Part shown: piece by piece, positions 1 through 12,431 of the stretch | How positions within the stretch are numbered: the first letter of the stretch is position 1 | Layout of the letters: every line of letters starts with the position of its first letter | NCBI GenBank assembly: GCA_023853785.1 | Contig: JAJIRX010000557.1 | Coordinates: 434,001-498,000, forward strand | Origin: Psilocybe azurescens | Taxonomy: Eukaryota > Basidiomycota > Agaricomycetes > Agaricales > Agrocybaceae | Length of the DNA stretch: 64,000 nucleotides | Direction of reading: 5' to 3' | Program-made: the position numbers and the translations under genes | The notes under the pieces: generated by a model | Told to the model about the DNA's origin: nothing | What the model saw: only the letters and a program-made list of their open reading frames with translations | The model's database searches: none

Positions 1-340
1 ACGACCCACCATTACTTACATCACTACGGATTAACTACGTACAAATTATTCTGACATTGACTGCAGTTGTAAAATAGCCATTTCTTGCTCCTTACTATGT
101 TAACTACAGTTTATGTACAACGATGTCTCCTACAAAACGTGAATGACAAACATTCGAAAGCAATCCAAAAGTAATACAGCAAGCGAGAGCGTGAGTCTCA
201 ATGATTAGTGTAGACACAAACATAAGGATCTACTTACAAGAAACACGAGTTTAATGTGATAATAGAAAATGTAAGTAGGAAAAATAGTATGCTAGGGTAT
301 ATTAGACGAAGTTTAGGTCAATCACCTGCAAGGCGCAATC
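1..340. other. Left-edge non-coding stretch
   Basis: No supportable gene. The sequence is AT-rich and lies downstream of the stop codon of the minus-strand GTPase gene. It may hold that gene's 3' UTR and terminator, but no motif is clear. Confidence 0.4.
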
Positions 341-3300
341 TCAGTCTTCTTGCATAGCAACTTGATCTTTTAAGCTCTGCTGTTTCATTTTGTCGGCCGC
401 GATCCAGATTTTCACCTGCTCTTGAATGATTTGAAGGACGTCAATGACAGACTTGCGTGCACGTAATTGTGCGGGGCTATCCCGTGCACCTTCCCAGAGA
501 ACAGCCAGGTTCACTTCGATCTGGTTCATATATTGTTAGAACATGCGTTGACGTCGATCATATATGAACGGACCTTTGCGCCAATTTGCCCATGGCCTCA
601 TCCAATGTCTCGCCAATGGCATCAGAGGCTTTGGTCAATCGCTCCATGACAACGTCAGCACCGTCGTCGAAGATATTGTCCTTACAGCCGTCCACATAGC
701 TGCGGAAGTATGCCTAGTCAAGGAAGAATATTAGATCCTTGTAGGCATGGAAGTGAGTGCATTATTCTAACCTTCTGCCGAGCTACGCTGCCTTTTCCTC
801 TTTCTTCCATAGCAGTATCGTAACCGTCTACTAATTGAGCTTGAACATGTGGTGCCATACACCTGGAAACCTCTTTCTGTTCGCGATTCATCGTCTCCTT
901 TACAAGATCCACAGCATTCGCCAATGCCACGCGTGCTTCTTCTACACATGACTCGCCTTGCAGCTTAGCGCGGTCCTTTAGGCCTGGGGCAGCAGTGTCT
1001 TCGACTTCTTTGACGAGAGCAGTGATTGCAGCAAGGGTAGACGTCTGGAAAGGCCCAAACAAATCTGATTCAAATACTTGGCTCCATGAATGAGCAATGT
1101 TTCGAGTGAAGGGATTTATCAACTCCACATTGAGGGTCGCGACGCCACGACCCATGTCGACGCAAGGCTGTCAAAGTGTTATGAGGAAGAAAGAAAAAGG
1201 ATTAGTCAATGCGTGACGTACTCGCTCGGTAGGTGGCCCAGTGCATGCCAATAGTGAATTCGTCAAGGGTACTGAGCGAAGACTCTGCGGCCTATGAAAA
1301 CAAGTTATAGTCAAAGTTGCTACTGTGAAGCTCGAATGAACCTACATTCGCTGCGCCAATTCGGCACTTATCTTCTAGCCCATCTTTGAAGTTCTTTTGT
1401 AGGTCATGAACGCAACTGTCAACTAGTTGGGCAAATTCCTGACAAAATGTTAATATTAATGAATGAAATAACAGGTGCACTCAGTGTCACTCACAGTACA
1501 GAGCCTCGCAGTGACACCAGCAGATTGACTGTCGACCTCGACTTTGGCTACAGGTTCATTCAGCGAATATAAACCGGCACCTATTCCGGCACCTAGACCG
1601 CCCAGGATAGCCTGTAGGGGATCGTCAGCGACCGCATTTGTTCTTGGGGCCGGGGCGTCATCCACTCGAGATTCCCATTTTGTACGCAAAGATTCACGAT
1701 CTATTGCCGTGACATCGCCAATGCCTTGCACATAAGACTGCACCGATTGTACGAAAGCTTGAATATGTGTCATGAACGTTCTTGCTGAACGCTCCCGAGA
1801 AACGATGGTTAACTGATGACACCATTGTTGGAGAGCAGGAATGCCCGTATCATTAACATTAGAAAAACAAGTCGGTTTGCCATCTCCTCTGACTTGGCCT
1901 GTGGAATGATATAATTAAGATTTTGACTTGAGATATTTGATACCAAAAAGAACCTTTGAGGCGAACGTAGTCTCGACTAGAGCAAGTGAAGACCGGAAGA
2001 TTGATTGCATCGTAATCTAATTTAAAACCAAGAAAATTAGAATTTAGCCGAGTATGTAATTGAAAAGTTTTAACACGAGTAACTCACCGCGAAGATTACT
2101 ATTAGGATTAAAATTGTCAGGGTCTCGTTCTTCAGCGGCAGCATCTGTTTCAGAGGGCTTAACAACTCGGTCATATGAGTAAATCGGTTCCAATTACCGT
2201 CTAGATCCTTCAGTCCAAGCCGAAAATCTTCCTTTAAAACGTCACGAGAGAACTGTTGAGAAAGGTCAGTTTAGTAGTGTGACTGAACGATTTTGTTGAG
2301 CATACTTCAGAGCGTTTGAGTGAGCAAAATGCGTTCTTCTCCTTCTGAGTTTTTGCGTAGCTCTTTTCAAGAGAGGAGAGTGCATCAGTGGCCTCCTTTG
2401 TCTTGACCCGGGCTTCGTTAAGAATCTCTCGAGTTGTTTTGATAGAGGCTTTGGACTGCTTGATCCTCTCCTCCAGAATCTCAGCGGTGATTTCTACTAT
2501 ATCTTCATCTTCATCCTGGTTGGATCTTGAATATGAATCTTGATCGTCATCGGAGTCATCGGAATCATCACTGCCGCTTGCGCTATCACTATCACTGCTC
2601 TCCGACTCATCCACAATATCGTCCTCTTCGCCTCCACTATCGGAAACGCTACGTTTTCTTTTGCAGGAGCCCTTTTACCACCGGAATGGTTTTTTCTCTT
2701 TCTACTGCATGAGCCGTCTTTAGTAGACTTTTTGAGAGTCGGGGTAAACGTTTCGCCGTCTTTTAATGCGTCGAGATGTGCTTCATCTTCACGAAGTTGT
2801 TCACGGATGACTTTCAAGTTGCTTTCGGTTTCTGGAGTGCATGTGACTCAGCTCAGCTTTTATATTCAAAGAAAAGACAAGTTTACCTTTCACTAAACGC
2901 TCTGCCTCGCGTTTTCTCCGTTTACCCGCCGAAGTGTCTTTGTTAATGAGGTCTAACCTCTCTTCAATGTTCTCGAGAACAGGATCATATTCGAGGTGAA
3001 GAGCTTTGATGACCTCAGAGCAAGAAATGTCATCACATTTGCTTGCTAAGTGCTCATTAGTGATCAGTAGCGAAAAGGAGGGTACTGGAACATACCAATA
3101 AACGTGATGGCATGATCATCATAACTAATCGAAAATTACTGAGTTGTTTTAGATAGGAAACTCAGGTACTTACTTTCCATCTGTAAACAAAAATGATAAG
3201 TGTAAGACGAGAGAACTAACGTTTCAAGAACGAATGCGCTTATGGCTTACCCACTATATCCATAGGTAAGCATCACGACACAATAGCGGATGAGAAACCA

Positions 3301-5032
3301 CGTACTCATTAATTGGATCTTGAATGCGTCCCCGAGCAAATCTAAACTCTGTCAATATCGAAAACAATCCTTAAATTTTAAGCACACCTCTTGCAGTTTT
3401 ATCATCCACGGCCCTAGTGATAGGTGCCAGAATCCAGATACAATTGCATTTCTTCATATAGTCCTTGGCAATGTTATTCCTAGCCGCATTGGCGTCGGCG
3501 ACGCCTGGGGCATCAAGTCAGTCCAGCGGATAATTATTAAACAAAAGTGATAATACCTGGTAAATCAACAAGGACGGCCCCTGTCGACAATGCTTCAGCG
3601 CAACAGCGCACATTGACTTGGCGAATAAGTGGCCAAAGGGCAGCAGAATCTGAATCAGATGCGTTTGATTTCGACTTCTCCTTGGTCAAACCAGCGCTCT
3701 TGCGAACATTATCCATAAGACTAGGTTCTTTTTTCTTCTCGCCTTTGTCCTTTGAGCCCCGTTTTTGATCCTTCGAGTCGATATACTTGCCAATTTCTTT
3801 GGAGAAGGATTTGGAATCTTTGGCACTGATTGTCTTAGTAGTTCCAAGAATTCGAGATATTTCTGTATTCTGAATCAGGTTCTGCGATGAGGGTAAGATA
3901 TCGGTACATACGTTGGTCGTAGTCCAGAATTTGATTTACAGACATCTTTACAAGAGTGTCCTGGCTTATGTTGGGATAAACCGCATGTACCTAAACTCGA
4001 GTTTAGTGACTGACTGACTGTAATAAAAAGAAAGAGCCTACCTTCTGCCAGGCTACACCAGCGTCACTCTTGAGATCATTGCTTCGTTTTACATTTCCAT
4101 CTTCGTCGACCAAATCATGCAAAAGAACTTTGAGTTCTTCCCTCCACTCGACTTCCGACAGGAACGAAATGTCGGCATCAATGGTCGATTTCTTATGATA
4201 CGCCAATTCGGTAACAACAGCGGTACAAGCTATGCATTTAAGTCAGTGTTACTTGGCCAACGAAGGGGTGAAAAGCATAGCTTACCTCGCATCCCGCTTG
4301 TTGGAACAATGTTGTCTTCGGTTGAAATAAGTCTCGGTTGATTCAAGGATGGCAAGAAAAACAGACCATCTAATATTGCATTCAGAATGGAGGACTTCCC
4401 AGCTCCAGTTGCTAGGATACTTTTGAGAACATCATTTCTTCAAAGATAGTAAGGCTCTTACCACCACAGACGGCAATCAATATCTTCGGGGTGGCTTGGC
4501 CTTCAAGACTATGTTGGAAGAATGAGAAAGTTATAATCATAGAACGATCGATCTTACTTGGATATTTCTCGATCCCATACTTCTTGTCTCAATTTACTAC
4601 CAAGTTCCAATTGTTTGAGAGTTTTCTTAATGGTTTTCACCATTCCCAAACCTTCCTTGAGCGCAGTCTCGGGCGTGTGTGTAATGTCATTGGCATTCTT
4701 GTACACTGTAAATAGGCCCAAATCTTGCTGCTGCTGATGTTTCGAAGTGTTGGGAACATTGGAATTGGAATCACTTCGTTGCAAAGGGGCATAATCGATG
4801 ACCTGTAGACCTCATTAGCATGTACTCGTCGAAAACCTTCACGTGTTCGTAAAGACAAGACCTACTTCACGCTTTACGACATTCAGATCAGTCTGATCTG
4901 AAAGCAGGGGTAGTGCGGATGGTATGCCCACTTCAGTGGGTTCAGGTTTCACAGAGAAAAACTGAGGAAGGACCGCGTCAGTAGGAGAAATGGCAGTAAA
5001 TACTAGGATTAAGAGGCCATTACCGTACTCAT
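341..5032 (-). CDS. Dynamin-family large GTPase, nuclear GTPase SLIP-GC-like
   Basis: Multi-exon minus-strand gene. After a short N-terminal region the protein has a P-loop (ATGAGKSSILNAIL, near 4400), a switch-I-type TAVVTE (near 4215), a DLPG G3 motif (near 3550) followed by DAPGVADANAARN, and a SKCDDIS sequence that fits the G4 [NTS]KxD motif (near 3040). These mark the dynamin GTPase domain. A basic, then very acidic Ser/Asp-rich linker (2500-2760) and a coiled-coil-like helical region (2230-2480) follow, with helical exons to the stop at 341. I chose ATG 5032 because MST then joins, over a GTAATG...CAG intron, to FFSVKPEPTEVG; the start is uncertain. The frame breaks at a TTTT run (2673-2676 on +); one more base would give a KRKR stretch leading into the acidic linker. 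Known animal SLIP-GC proteins are nuclear GTPases; membrane or DNA-related function here is inference. Confidence 0.75.
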
Positions 5033-5444
5033 TCCTACCAAGTGCTTGAATATAGTTTGGTGGCAGTTGCCAGGCTGTACACCCCAAAATTAAGCAAACG
5101 AGATTGGGGTAGAAACAAAGTTGTATAAGGAATGGGGCACTGGAAATAACCTCTCATATATTATTTCCCGCGCACACAAACCGTAGGTCACGTGAATGTG
5201 ACTAGTTGTGACGTTTGGCGTCTTTTCTGATCAGGCCATCCAAATTTGTTCACCATTGTTGGTCCAGCGCCACTGGCCGCGAGTGCCGGGGTCCAATCAA
5301 TGACTGGTCAGCGGCAAGACATGTCGTACCCATAACTACTATTGGATCTTTTAGTTGGAACTCATATTATTTGTTGAGCCAATGTTGGGTTAGTCTCGGC
5401 CTCTCGTCCTCTTTCGGAACGGATACCCATATTCCTCCGTTAGA

Positions 5445-5474
5445 GTCTGGGATACTACTAGTAGTATCCCAGAC
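5445..5474. repeat. Perfect 30-bp palindrome
   Basis: The arm gtctgggatactac (5445-5458) and its exact reverse complement (5461-5474) flank a TA centre. The whole 30 bp is therefore self-complementary and could form a cruciform or bind a dimeric protein. Confidence 0.95.
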
Positions 5475-5480
5475 AAACAT

Positions 5481-5532
5481 AGGTACGCTAAGGTATGACC
5501 GTTAATAGTAACAGTCATACCTTAGCGTACCT
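5481..5532. repeat. 19-bp inverted repeat with 14-base loop
   Basis: Arm aggtacgctaaggtatgac (5481-5499) is repeated exactly in reverse complement at 5514-5532. Flanking acaaaca (5473-5479) and tgtttgt (5535-5541) nearly extend the stem. It begins only 6 bp after the preceding palindrome. It could be a MITE remnant or a hairpin in a transcript. Confidence 0.95.
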
Positions 5533-5661
5533 TGTGTTTGTAAAAATTCTTGGATTTTCTTGGCGCGTTGGTCAACAATTTGCTGGTAGAAAATACGTCG
5601 CGTTTAATCCATCCCTATCTATCTTGATCAAACACGAGGATAAGATTATCTCAATAAAATA

Positions 5662-6270
5662 GTGGTTCGTAGGTGTAATTGTTCACTTCTACTTATGTCT
5701 CAACAATCTAAACTTCGTGTGTCAGCGTGTGTCTCGATTTGGATGATGCGAGAGTCTGACCCTGAAGCTGGGCCCTCTGTTCTGGCTCTTCTGTTGACAC
5801 CTCAAGATTCTGTACTATTTTCTTCTCTTTCCGACCTACCTGAGGACAAAAATGCAACTCTCGTGGTTCTCTCTCTGCCAATTGTTAGAGACATTGTTTG
5901 CTTCAGATCACAGCAGCATCAAGAATGTAGCAAACATATTTCTGGCTAGTGATGGGCTTGTTGCTGTCATGGTCAAGTTGTGGGACGGATCGGGAGGGCT
6001 TCAAAGCGATGCAATAACAACGTGGGTTGTTGAGAAGGTGTGCCCGAGAGGCGAGCTGGCTGTCCGATCGAGCATCTGAGGGTCCCTGGGAACAGGACGC
6101 CCATTTTCCACCAGCGAATTAATGTTGGGTCATCCCAAGGCCATCCGGCCCATCATCGAAAGATCTTGTTCTTTTTTCAGAACCAGTGGGTTGGTCAGTG
6201 TCATGCTCTCTGTGTACTATACTGCCAACAGCCTAACATATCTATCATATCTGTGCTCTATCTGATCTGA
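5662..6270 (+). CDS. Weak hypothetical ORFs
   Basis: Two overlapping open frames (5662-5949 and 5852-6079, with a third to 6270) could be exons of one small gene. One contains the protein-like stretch KNVANIFLASDGLVAVMVKL. No domain is recognised and no convincing splice chain could be drawn. It may equally be non-coding or a decayed gene. Confidence 0.2.
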
Positions 6271-6483
6271 TACCTGATTCTCTCTGTGTCTCCATACGAT
6301 CATTTGCTCTAGGCAATGGTTTCTTGTATTAAGTGGTAGGATCAAGATAGAATTTTCAAAAATTTGTGACCCCATTACTTGCCCATTACTCTAGAAAGAG
6401 ATTGTAATTTAAATTTCGGTTTCGCCTCCGTGGTAAGCAAGAAGCCTGAGTGCATATATGTACCTATTTATTTAAAGACCGAA

Positions 6484-8098
6484 CTAGAGGCGTTGAGGTA
6501 GCCAGTGACCAAGCTTCAGAGTTCCAGCAACTTCTGCCTCCACGTTTGAAAGTTGAGTCAGTGTAATGGACTTCCTGGCGGAGATATCATGGCCATATAA
6601 AAGGGCGCGACCTTGTCGGAAGTTATCAAAATGAGATTCGTCATCATCGAGATTTGGTGAGCCTAGCCGATGCGTATCTGAATGCTCAATGATATCGTTG
6701 TCTGAGAATGTGGAAATCCTCGAAATAGTTTCTTCGACATTGACGGGCATAGAATTGCTTGAACAGGGACGCGTATTGTCGTCAAAATGACCGCTAAAAC
6801 CATGATCAGTACCAGCGACATAAACGTCGAAAAGGAATCCAGACGAATCGAAAGATTCGGAAGCTATCGCAGAATTTCCATCCGGACAATAAGGGCCTGG
6901 ATTCCAAGAGTATTCGGCAGCATGGAAAGGGTTATTTTTGCCGTCAAAACTGTCCACTGGAGTAGTATCTTGAGTTTGGAAGTGTCCTAGATCGTGGGCG
7001 ACAGCTAGATCTGGCCGAAGGACTAGAGAGTCCGTCATTTGTCCTTCGAAGCCATCCCAGAATCGAGCATAATCACTTTCGGGACGGTCGATATCAACAT
7101 TATTATATGGAGACCACGAGCGATATTTTGGGGATAGAAAGAGTCCAGCCGCATATCCCGAGGTCTAGCAGCAGCATGACACCATTTTGAATGGTTTTCT
7201 TGAAAGTTATACTCTTCCACCATATCTCTCGAGTTGTACGCGCCCAAAGTTTCCGTGTTCTGTTCAGACGCAAGCATGGGAAAATCAAAGTCACTTGAAT
7301 TATCATACTCCGATGGCTTCATAGAAATAGGAACCCCAGAAATGGTAGTGTCGAAAATAACAGGGGTAAGATTCCCCGACACAGTAGCTGGCTTTGCGCA
7401 CTGAAAATATTTCGAAGGGCCATTTGGCAGGTTTCTGTCATGTTTGAGATCACTTCGATGTGCAACCTTCCTTGGACCGAATTGTGAGGCAGACTGGGAG
7501 GGACCCACAGATGAACTTTTGGCCGTAGCGGGACATAGTGGAGAACCAGATTCCCCTGAAAATCCAAGCGAATGTTTAGAAATGCTTGATGCAACTTTCT
7601 TGGAATCAGATTCTGCAGCAGCTTCCACAGGACCATGAGAATATTTAACCAGTACCGTTCCTTGTCTATCGTCGGAATCGGACTTCGACACCACTTCACT
7701 ATTCTTCTCGATATCCCAGGCAATGGAGTCATCTGGGTTGTAATGGCAAAGAGGCTCGTTTTCAATGGCGGGTATCGGCGAATTGACGGACCTGTGCTTA
7801 GACACCTTCTTACGCATCACGCTCTGGGACTTCTGAGACGATTTCGTTCCAGAGTCAGAGAAAATGGTGGACGAGGTACTGGAAGCTAGAGACAGTTTAT
7901 TTTTTGAAGACTTTGAATTTAAAAACTTGGCCTCTGAGAAAACAAGTGGTCGGTCGCCTGCAAGTAGAAATGGTCAAGTTAGTTCGTTTATCGCATTTGA
8001 AGAAGTATCCTCGAACCTTGTTTCTTAGATTCTACTTTTGTTTTTGTGGATGTCTTACCCTTTTTGAATACCCCGAAATCACGAATGAAGGGTTCCAT
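6484..8098 (-). CDS. Unknown Ser/Asp-rich protein
   Basis: Minus-strand exons starting with MEPFIRDFGVFKKGDRPLVF (ATG 8098). The first intron (GTAAGA...TTGCAG, about 8054-7965) joins in frame to a long Ser-rich, low-complexity region (7860-7140) and then to a second part with SDYARFWDGFEGQMTDSLVL ending at the stop at 6484. The two large parts are in different frames. The switch lies at CCCC-AAAA (near 7128); one extra base gives a smooth join through YRSWSPYNN, whereas a GTGGAA...TAG intron is the alternative. No known family is recognised. It may be the C-terminal part of the same gene as the upstream ORF at 8117-8965, since TTTAG directly precedes the ATG and could be a splice acceptor. 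Confidence 0.5.
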
Positions 8099-8116
8099 CT
8101 AAAGAAGGACCTCCAT

Positions 8117-8965
8117 TCAGCAATTGCAGAAATTATGAAAGTCCGCCAGTAAAGACCTACAGTCAGCCTGTTTTTTCCTACATTGGTTGCAGAAAACCCA
8201 TGCATAAGGGCAAATCCAACCTGGGTACTCTTCGATCGATTTTTTCTTTTGCTTGGTGCAATTTGACCTCGATGTCGGTTTGTTGTCAGGATCGTTATTT
8301 CTTATTGCTGGCAGCATTGTATCTTTCCGCGCTCTTTTTCTTTGACGACGTTCTTCAAGCCCTAAAACAGTCATCAGATGCACACAAAAAACACAAGTGC
8401 ACATAATGTAACTGACGCTTGACATGTTCGTGATTGTGATCGTCGCTTTGCGCGGCTACACGTTTATTTCTTTTTGTCTCCTTTTTCCGGCTCTTTTGCA
8501 CACTGCAATTGTCGTCGCGACTTGGGGGTAAAGGTCGTTTCTCGTTGGAGGAAGGTAACGCGTCTTCGAGCTCATTGGATTTTGTGGCATTGTCATTGCA
8601 GCGTGTCGTAATTGCCTTGTCGTGTACTTCATCGTTGTTCATCCCAACATCCTTTTATCTGGGTTGTGGGAAACCGTCACTCTGGCCCTAAGAACAGGTG
8701 TTCCGAACCCGAGATCTCTTGAGGCTTCGGTTGACACAGATGCAGCGGGCAAGTTTGCCTTAATGCCCTGGCCAGTGCACGCAGTTTCTAGTCGATTCTC
8801 TTTGTGTTGGTCCTCGCCATACCCTTTGATAAAAATTCGCTGATCTCGAATGTAGGCCGATAAATATTCATGGAGGTTACGTTTAGGGATTGCAGATAGA
8901 CGTTCCGAAGTCAACGAAAGGCCGCTCTGTATTTTGATGCTGGAGGGTCCACGGTCGACATCCAT
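8117..8965 (-). CDS. Unknown basic protein with a Cys-containing segment
   Basis: Starts at ATG 8965. The first frame runs to DKRMLG-stop at 8641; adding one A to the AAAA run (+ TTTT 8653-8656) continues smoothly into DVGMNNDEVHDKAITTRC. An intron GTCAGT...TTTTAG (about 8416-8360) joins VKR to LEERRQRKRARKD. The protein is Lys/Arg-rich, suggesting nuclear location, and ends with WICPYAWVFCNQCRKKQADC. The CNQCRKK part vaguely resembles the start of R1-type 4CXXC zinc fingers, but the remaining cysteines are absent. Function unknown. It is probably the 5' part of a gene continuing into 6484-8098. Confidence 0.4.
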
Positions 8966-9129
8966 CGTTATATCTGGGTCTACTAATAGACAATTCTCTG
9001 CAGAATTTGAGTTTCTTTGCTGAATTTGTGGTGGTGTTCAATTAAAGATTGTCCATCAGCAGAGAATGCACGGCTTTCAACATCTTTGTAAAGTTACAGG
9101 TCAATAAAAGCGGGTCTAGAGCTAGGTTC

Positions 9130-9168
9130 GTTCCAAGCTGTCGTTCCAAGCCGCCGTTCCAAGCCGGT
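9130..9168. repeat. Three tandem 13-bp units
   Basis: The unit gttccaagcnnnc repeats three times head to tail (9130-9142, 9143-9155, 9156-9168), with variation only in the last four bases. Confidence 0.85.
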
Positions 9169-9525
9169 GAATATTTGCTGCGCAAACAGGTGTCAATATT
9201 CTGATATTTTGAAGCACTGCTTCACCTTGGAACCCTTGGCTGGTCTAGGACTTGGAAAACTTATTTAGACTGATGGTTTTGAGTGGTCCAGTCCGGTTTT
9301 TTGAGGTCCTGGGATGAACTAGGACCAGTATCGGTCCCAGTCCATTGATGGATGCTTTAGGTGCCTCTTTTTGGAGCATTTAAGCCTGAATTTTGCGTTA
9401 TATTACAGCCAAAGAGCATGCTCAGACAATCCTGGAGACTTTGAAGGCAAAGGAGAAAGTCAACTTTCTGAAGATATGTATATATATACACAGAATCATA
9501 TATATACAGTAAAAGTCATGTACTA

Positions 9526-10002
9526 GTGGGAAATTATGGCCAATTGGCCTGGCATAACGGCATCCTTGATAGACGCACGGCGACATATCATATCTCTTCA
9601 CCCGATTGCTCATCTAAAGCGCCTCTTCCCGCTGAAAAGGTTCCATACATCGAACATGACTTCGTACTGAGGTGGCTCGGACAATGGACACTCGACCTCG
9701 CTCCTTTCATCCGTCAAATTTCATCAAATCCTGTCTTTCTATCGCATATAAGTAACCTGGTGATCGACTCGTCATGGCATTTACAACCAGTGAGTTATGA
9801 AGGCAAAAATCAGCAGGATGGTGAGACAAAATTTGTTAGCACATTATTACTCGGGTGTCGTCTACAAGTTGGCAAATGGTACGAATTTCTTCTCGTTCAG
9901 CGCCGGAAAATAATTTGGTTAAATGTCAAAATTAAGGTCGGCTCCTCCACCGTCAAGCCTACAAATTTCACGCTGTATACACGAAATAGATATTTCTGGT
10001 GA
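9526..10002 (+). CDS. ORF without ATG, unknown
   Basis: A 158-codon open frame beginning at GTG with no internal methionine. It could be an exon entered through the acceptor-like tatatatacag at about 9500-9510, a gene remnant, or chance. It contains FVLRWLGQWTLDLAPFIRQI but matches no family I know. It lies tail-to-tail with the permease gene. Confidence 0.2.
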   Translation: MGNYGQLAWHNGILDRRTATYHISSPDCSSKAPLPAEKVPYIEHDFVLRWLGQWTLDLAPFIRQISSNPVFLSHISNLVIDSSWHLQPVSYEGKNQQDGETKFVSTLLLGCRLQVGKWYEFLLVQRRKIIWLNVKIKVGSSTVKPTNFTLYTRNRYFW

Positions 10003-10046
10003 AAAACGACTTAGCAATATACAAAGTACATTTCAAAAGGAAAGGC

Positions 10047-12431
10047 TCACTCTTTGTCAGTGAGATCAGCGAAAGCATGTCTTTCTCGTTCTCTTTGAAT
10101 ATCGGCATCTGTCCAGCCTCTGCGAGCCTTCTCCTCTTCAATATTAGCAAGCTTCTTGACGTTGAGACGCATGTTTATCCGTCGCAACAGCAACGATACT
10201 GCTAGTTGGACAGTCAAGAGTACCATAATGGCCGTTTTACCGGGCAAATAATCTGGTGCATCTTTGGGAAGAAATATCTCGGTCCCGATTATATTCCCGA
10301 TGCTAAACGAGACGAGAGTCATGGCGTTGATTGTACTCTTCTTGGTATGACCGCTGGTATTACTGGCATTATATGCATAGACAGAAGACAGTGCACTTCC
10401 AAACGTTCCAATGAGGTATACGGCTATAAAATTTCCCTGTTAATTGTTGTACATCCAAAACATACGTGATAAAACTTGCCAAACAGCAGAGCGCCCTTCT
10501 GACCGGAGCCGTTCAAACCAATTAACATTGCTTTTAATGATGAAATTCAGTGTCGCTCCGTACAAACCAGGTCTGTGTTTACCTGAGCCTACAATTGTGG
10601 GAACCAAGGCAAATATTATTGGAAGCATACGCTCGCCCTGACGAACTCGTGAGCAACACCTTGCAGTAACAGACACAGAAACATACCTTTTATCAGAATA
10701 CCAACCGCAAAAGAGTGTCATGGCCGCAGCAACTGCGCCGCCCGGAGTTGAAAGTATAAGTGTTTGCTTAGACCTGCAATACACAACACGTTGAGTCAAA
10801 TTGCTAACAGTACATAAATGCAGACATACGTGTAGCCAAAATTCCTGATGATTAGGTTGCTGACTATTAGGCAATTTTTATAAGGAAATTTTCGAATAAA
10901 CATTATTTTCGGCACTGACAATTGCTCAGGCCGCCATTGGGAATGCTCGCTTTTGAATATCATTACTACAAGTTTCTTGCGTTAGATGAAGGATGACTTA
11001 CTGAGTAGGGTCGTCAGGACGATCAACCAGGTTCGGATATCAGTGACAGCTTCGACGATTTGGTTTTTCTTCAAATGCTTGTTTTCTGTGCCGCCAGAGT
11101 CATCACGGACGCGTTCCAGGGCCGCAATACGTTCTTCTTTTGTAAGGAATTGGGCATGTACGGGGGAATCTGGCAACCAAATGAGTACACAGACCCCGAC
11201 TACAATTGCTAATCCTCCGAGAAGAATATATATGATCTTGTAGGGGGCAAGTAGCTTCCCACTGTAGAACGAAATTCCCTAAACATATATGAATGGGGAA
11301 GACTGCGATAGATCTCATTCATCTCACATATGCAACGAAACCACCAAATATCTGAGTTATTCCATTCTGAGATAGGCTTAGTTCGACGCCTTGGATTTAG
11401 AGTAAGACCACAGACCATCACATAGAACCACGAAATACGCCTCGACTAATCTCGGGCATCAGTTCATCAAGAACAGGCTGGGCAAAGTTACAAGAGGCAG
11501 ACCTGTTCATTCTTCTTGTAAAACATTGAAATTATGAGAATAAGACTCGGTGCAACACAAGATTCGCACATTCCTATAAGTTCATTTAGAGCCGTTACTC
11601 GACAGCAGTTTTGTTTGTGCAGGACAAACCTAACAAGAAACGAAGTGCGAAAAAGGCACCAAACGAGGTTCCGACAGAATGAAGCATGAGTACAATGCCC
11701 CATACTATGATGTTTACCCCTGGAATAGTCACGTTGAACCCTACGTAGGTGGACTCAAGAAAATGGCAATTACCAAGGTATTTTGCGACACGAGTTTTTT
11801 GAGAGAGGTACACAGTGGGAAATTCCCAGACGAGAAAACCTATGCTATTTTATTAGAGAATAAAAACATAACAAGATACTCGAAAGCATACCGAGATAAA
11901 ACGCCAGCGAAACCAGATTGTAATGCTAAAAGAAGCGGAGCCACAATTAGAATTGAAGTGAAAGATTCCTGCGCATTGGTATACCTGTCCGACAATGGGA
12001 AGCCCCATAATGCTACAGATAATTAGACCTTGAGTTCGTTTTTAAATGCCGATATCTCACCTCGCATAATTTAGTGAAGTTTTATCTCTGGAAAAATACC
12101 AATCAGCCATTCTTTTCACCGAAAAGCCTGACTTGAATCGTACAAAAATTGGGTGAAATAAACGGCGGCGCATAGAGGTGGAATGAGCATGTCCTGCCAT
12201 CAGAACTTAGAATCGGATACTTGAAGCAAGAAAATAACGGCATACAAGCTTCCGTCTCAACTTTGCGTTATACTCCTCAGAGAATTGCGCGGTCCGTTCA
12301 GCGCCGATAAGGCGAAGTGCCTCGTCTCCATCTTGAATATCGAGAGATAGCTTCTCGTCGAAGCTAGTCTCCCTCATATCCTCCCGCTTCTCAACTTCGC
12401 GGATTTTCTGGTCTTCTAGCGTGGTAATCAT
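10047..12431 (-). CDS. MFS permease, anion:cation symporter family (Dal5/allantoate type)
   Basis: Multi-exon minus-strand gene from ATG 12431 (MITTLEDQKIREVEKRE) to TGA at 10047. The soluble N-terminus ends in DEALRLIGAERTAQFSEEY, typical of fungal ACS-family permeases, followed by DKTSLNYA and ASIMGLPI in the first transmembrane region. Later come GIVLMLHSVGTSFGAFFALR, ESCVAPSLILIISMFYKKNEQ-like sequence, a central loop with LPDSPVHAQFLTKEERIAAL, and SIGNIIGTEIFLPKDAPDYL before the last helices. The C-terminus is charged (RGWTDADIQRERERHAF). The family imports organic anions such as allantoate, nicotinate, pantothenate or biotin across the plasma membrane with protons; the substrate cannot be told from sequence. 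About ten short introns are present. Confidence 0.88.

Larger units (their letters stand above)
5033..5661. other. Intergenic region with two palindromes
   Basis: No gene seen. The region carries the GTPase promoter side and, at 5445-5532, two adjacent inverted repeats listed separately. Confidence 0.5.
8966..10046. other. Intergenic region with short repeats and a weak ORF
   Basis: Holds the promoter side of the 8965 gene, a three-unit 13-bp repeat at 9130-9168, an AT-repeat patch near 9475-9510, and an open frame at 9526-10002 that lacks an ATG start. Confidence 0.5.
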
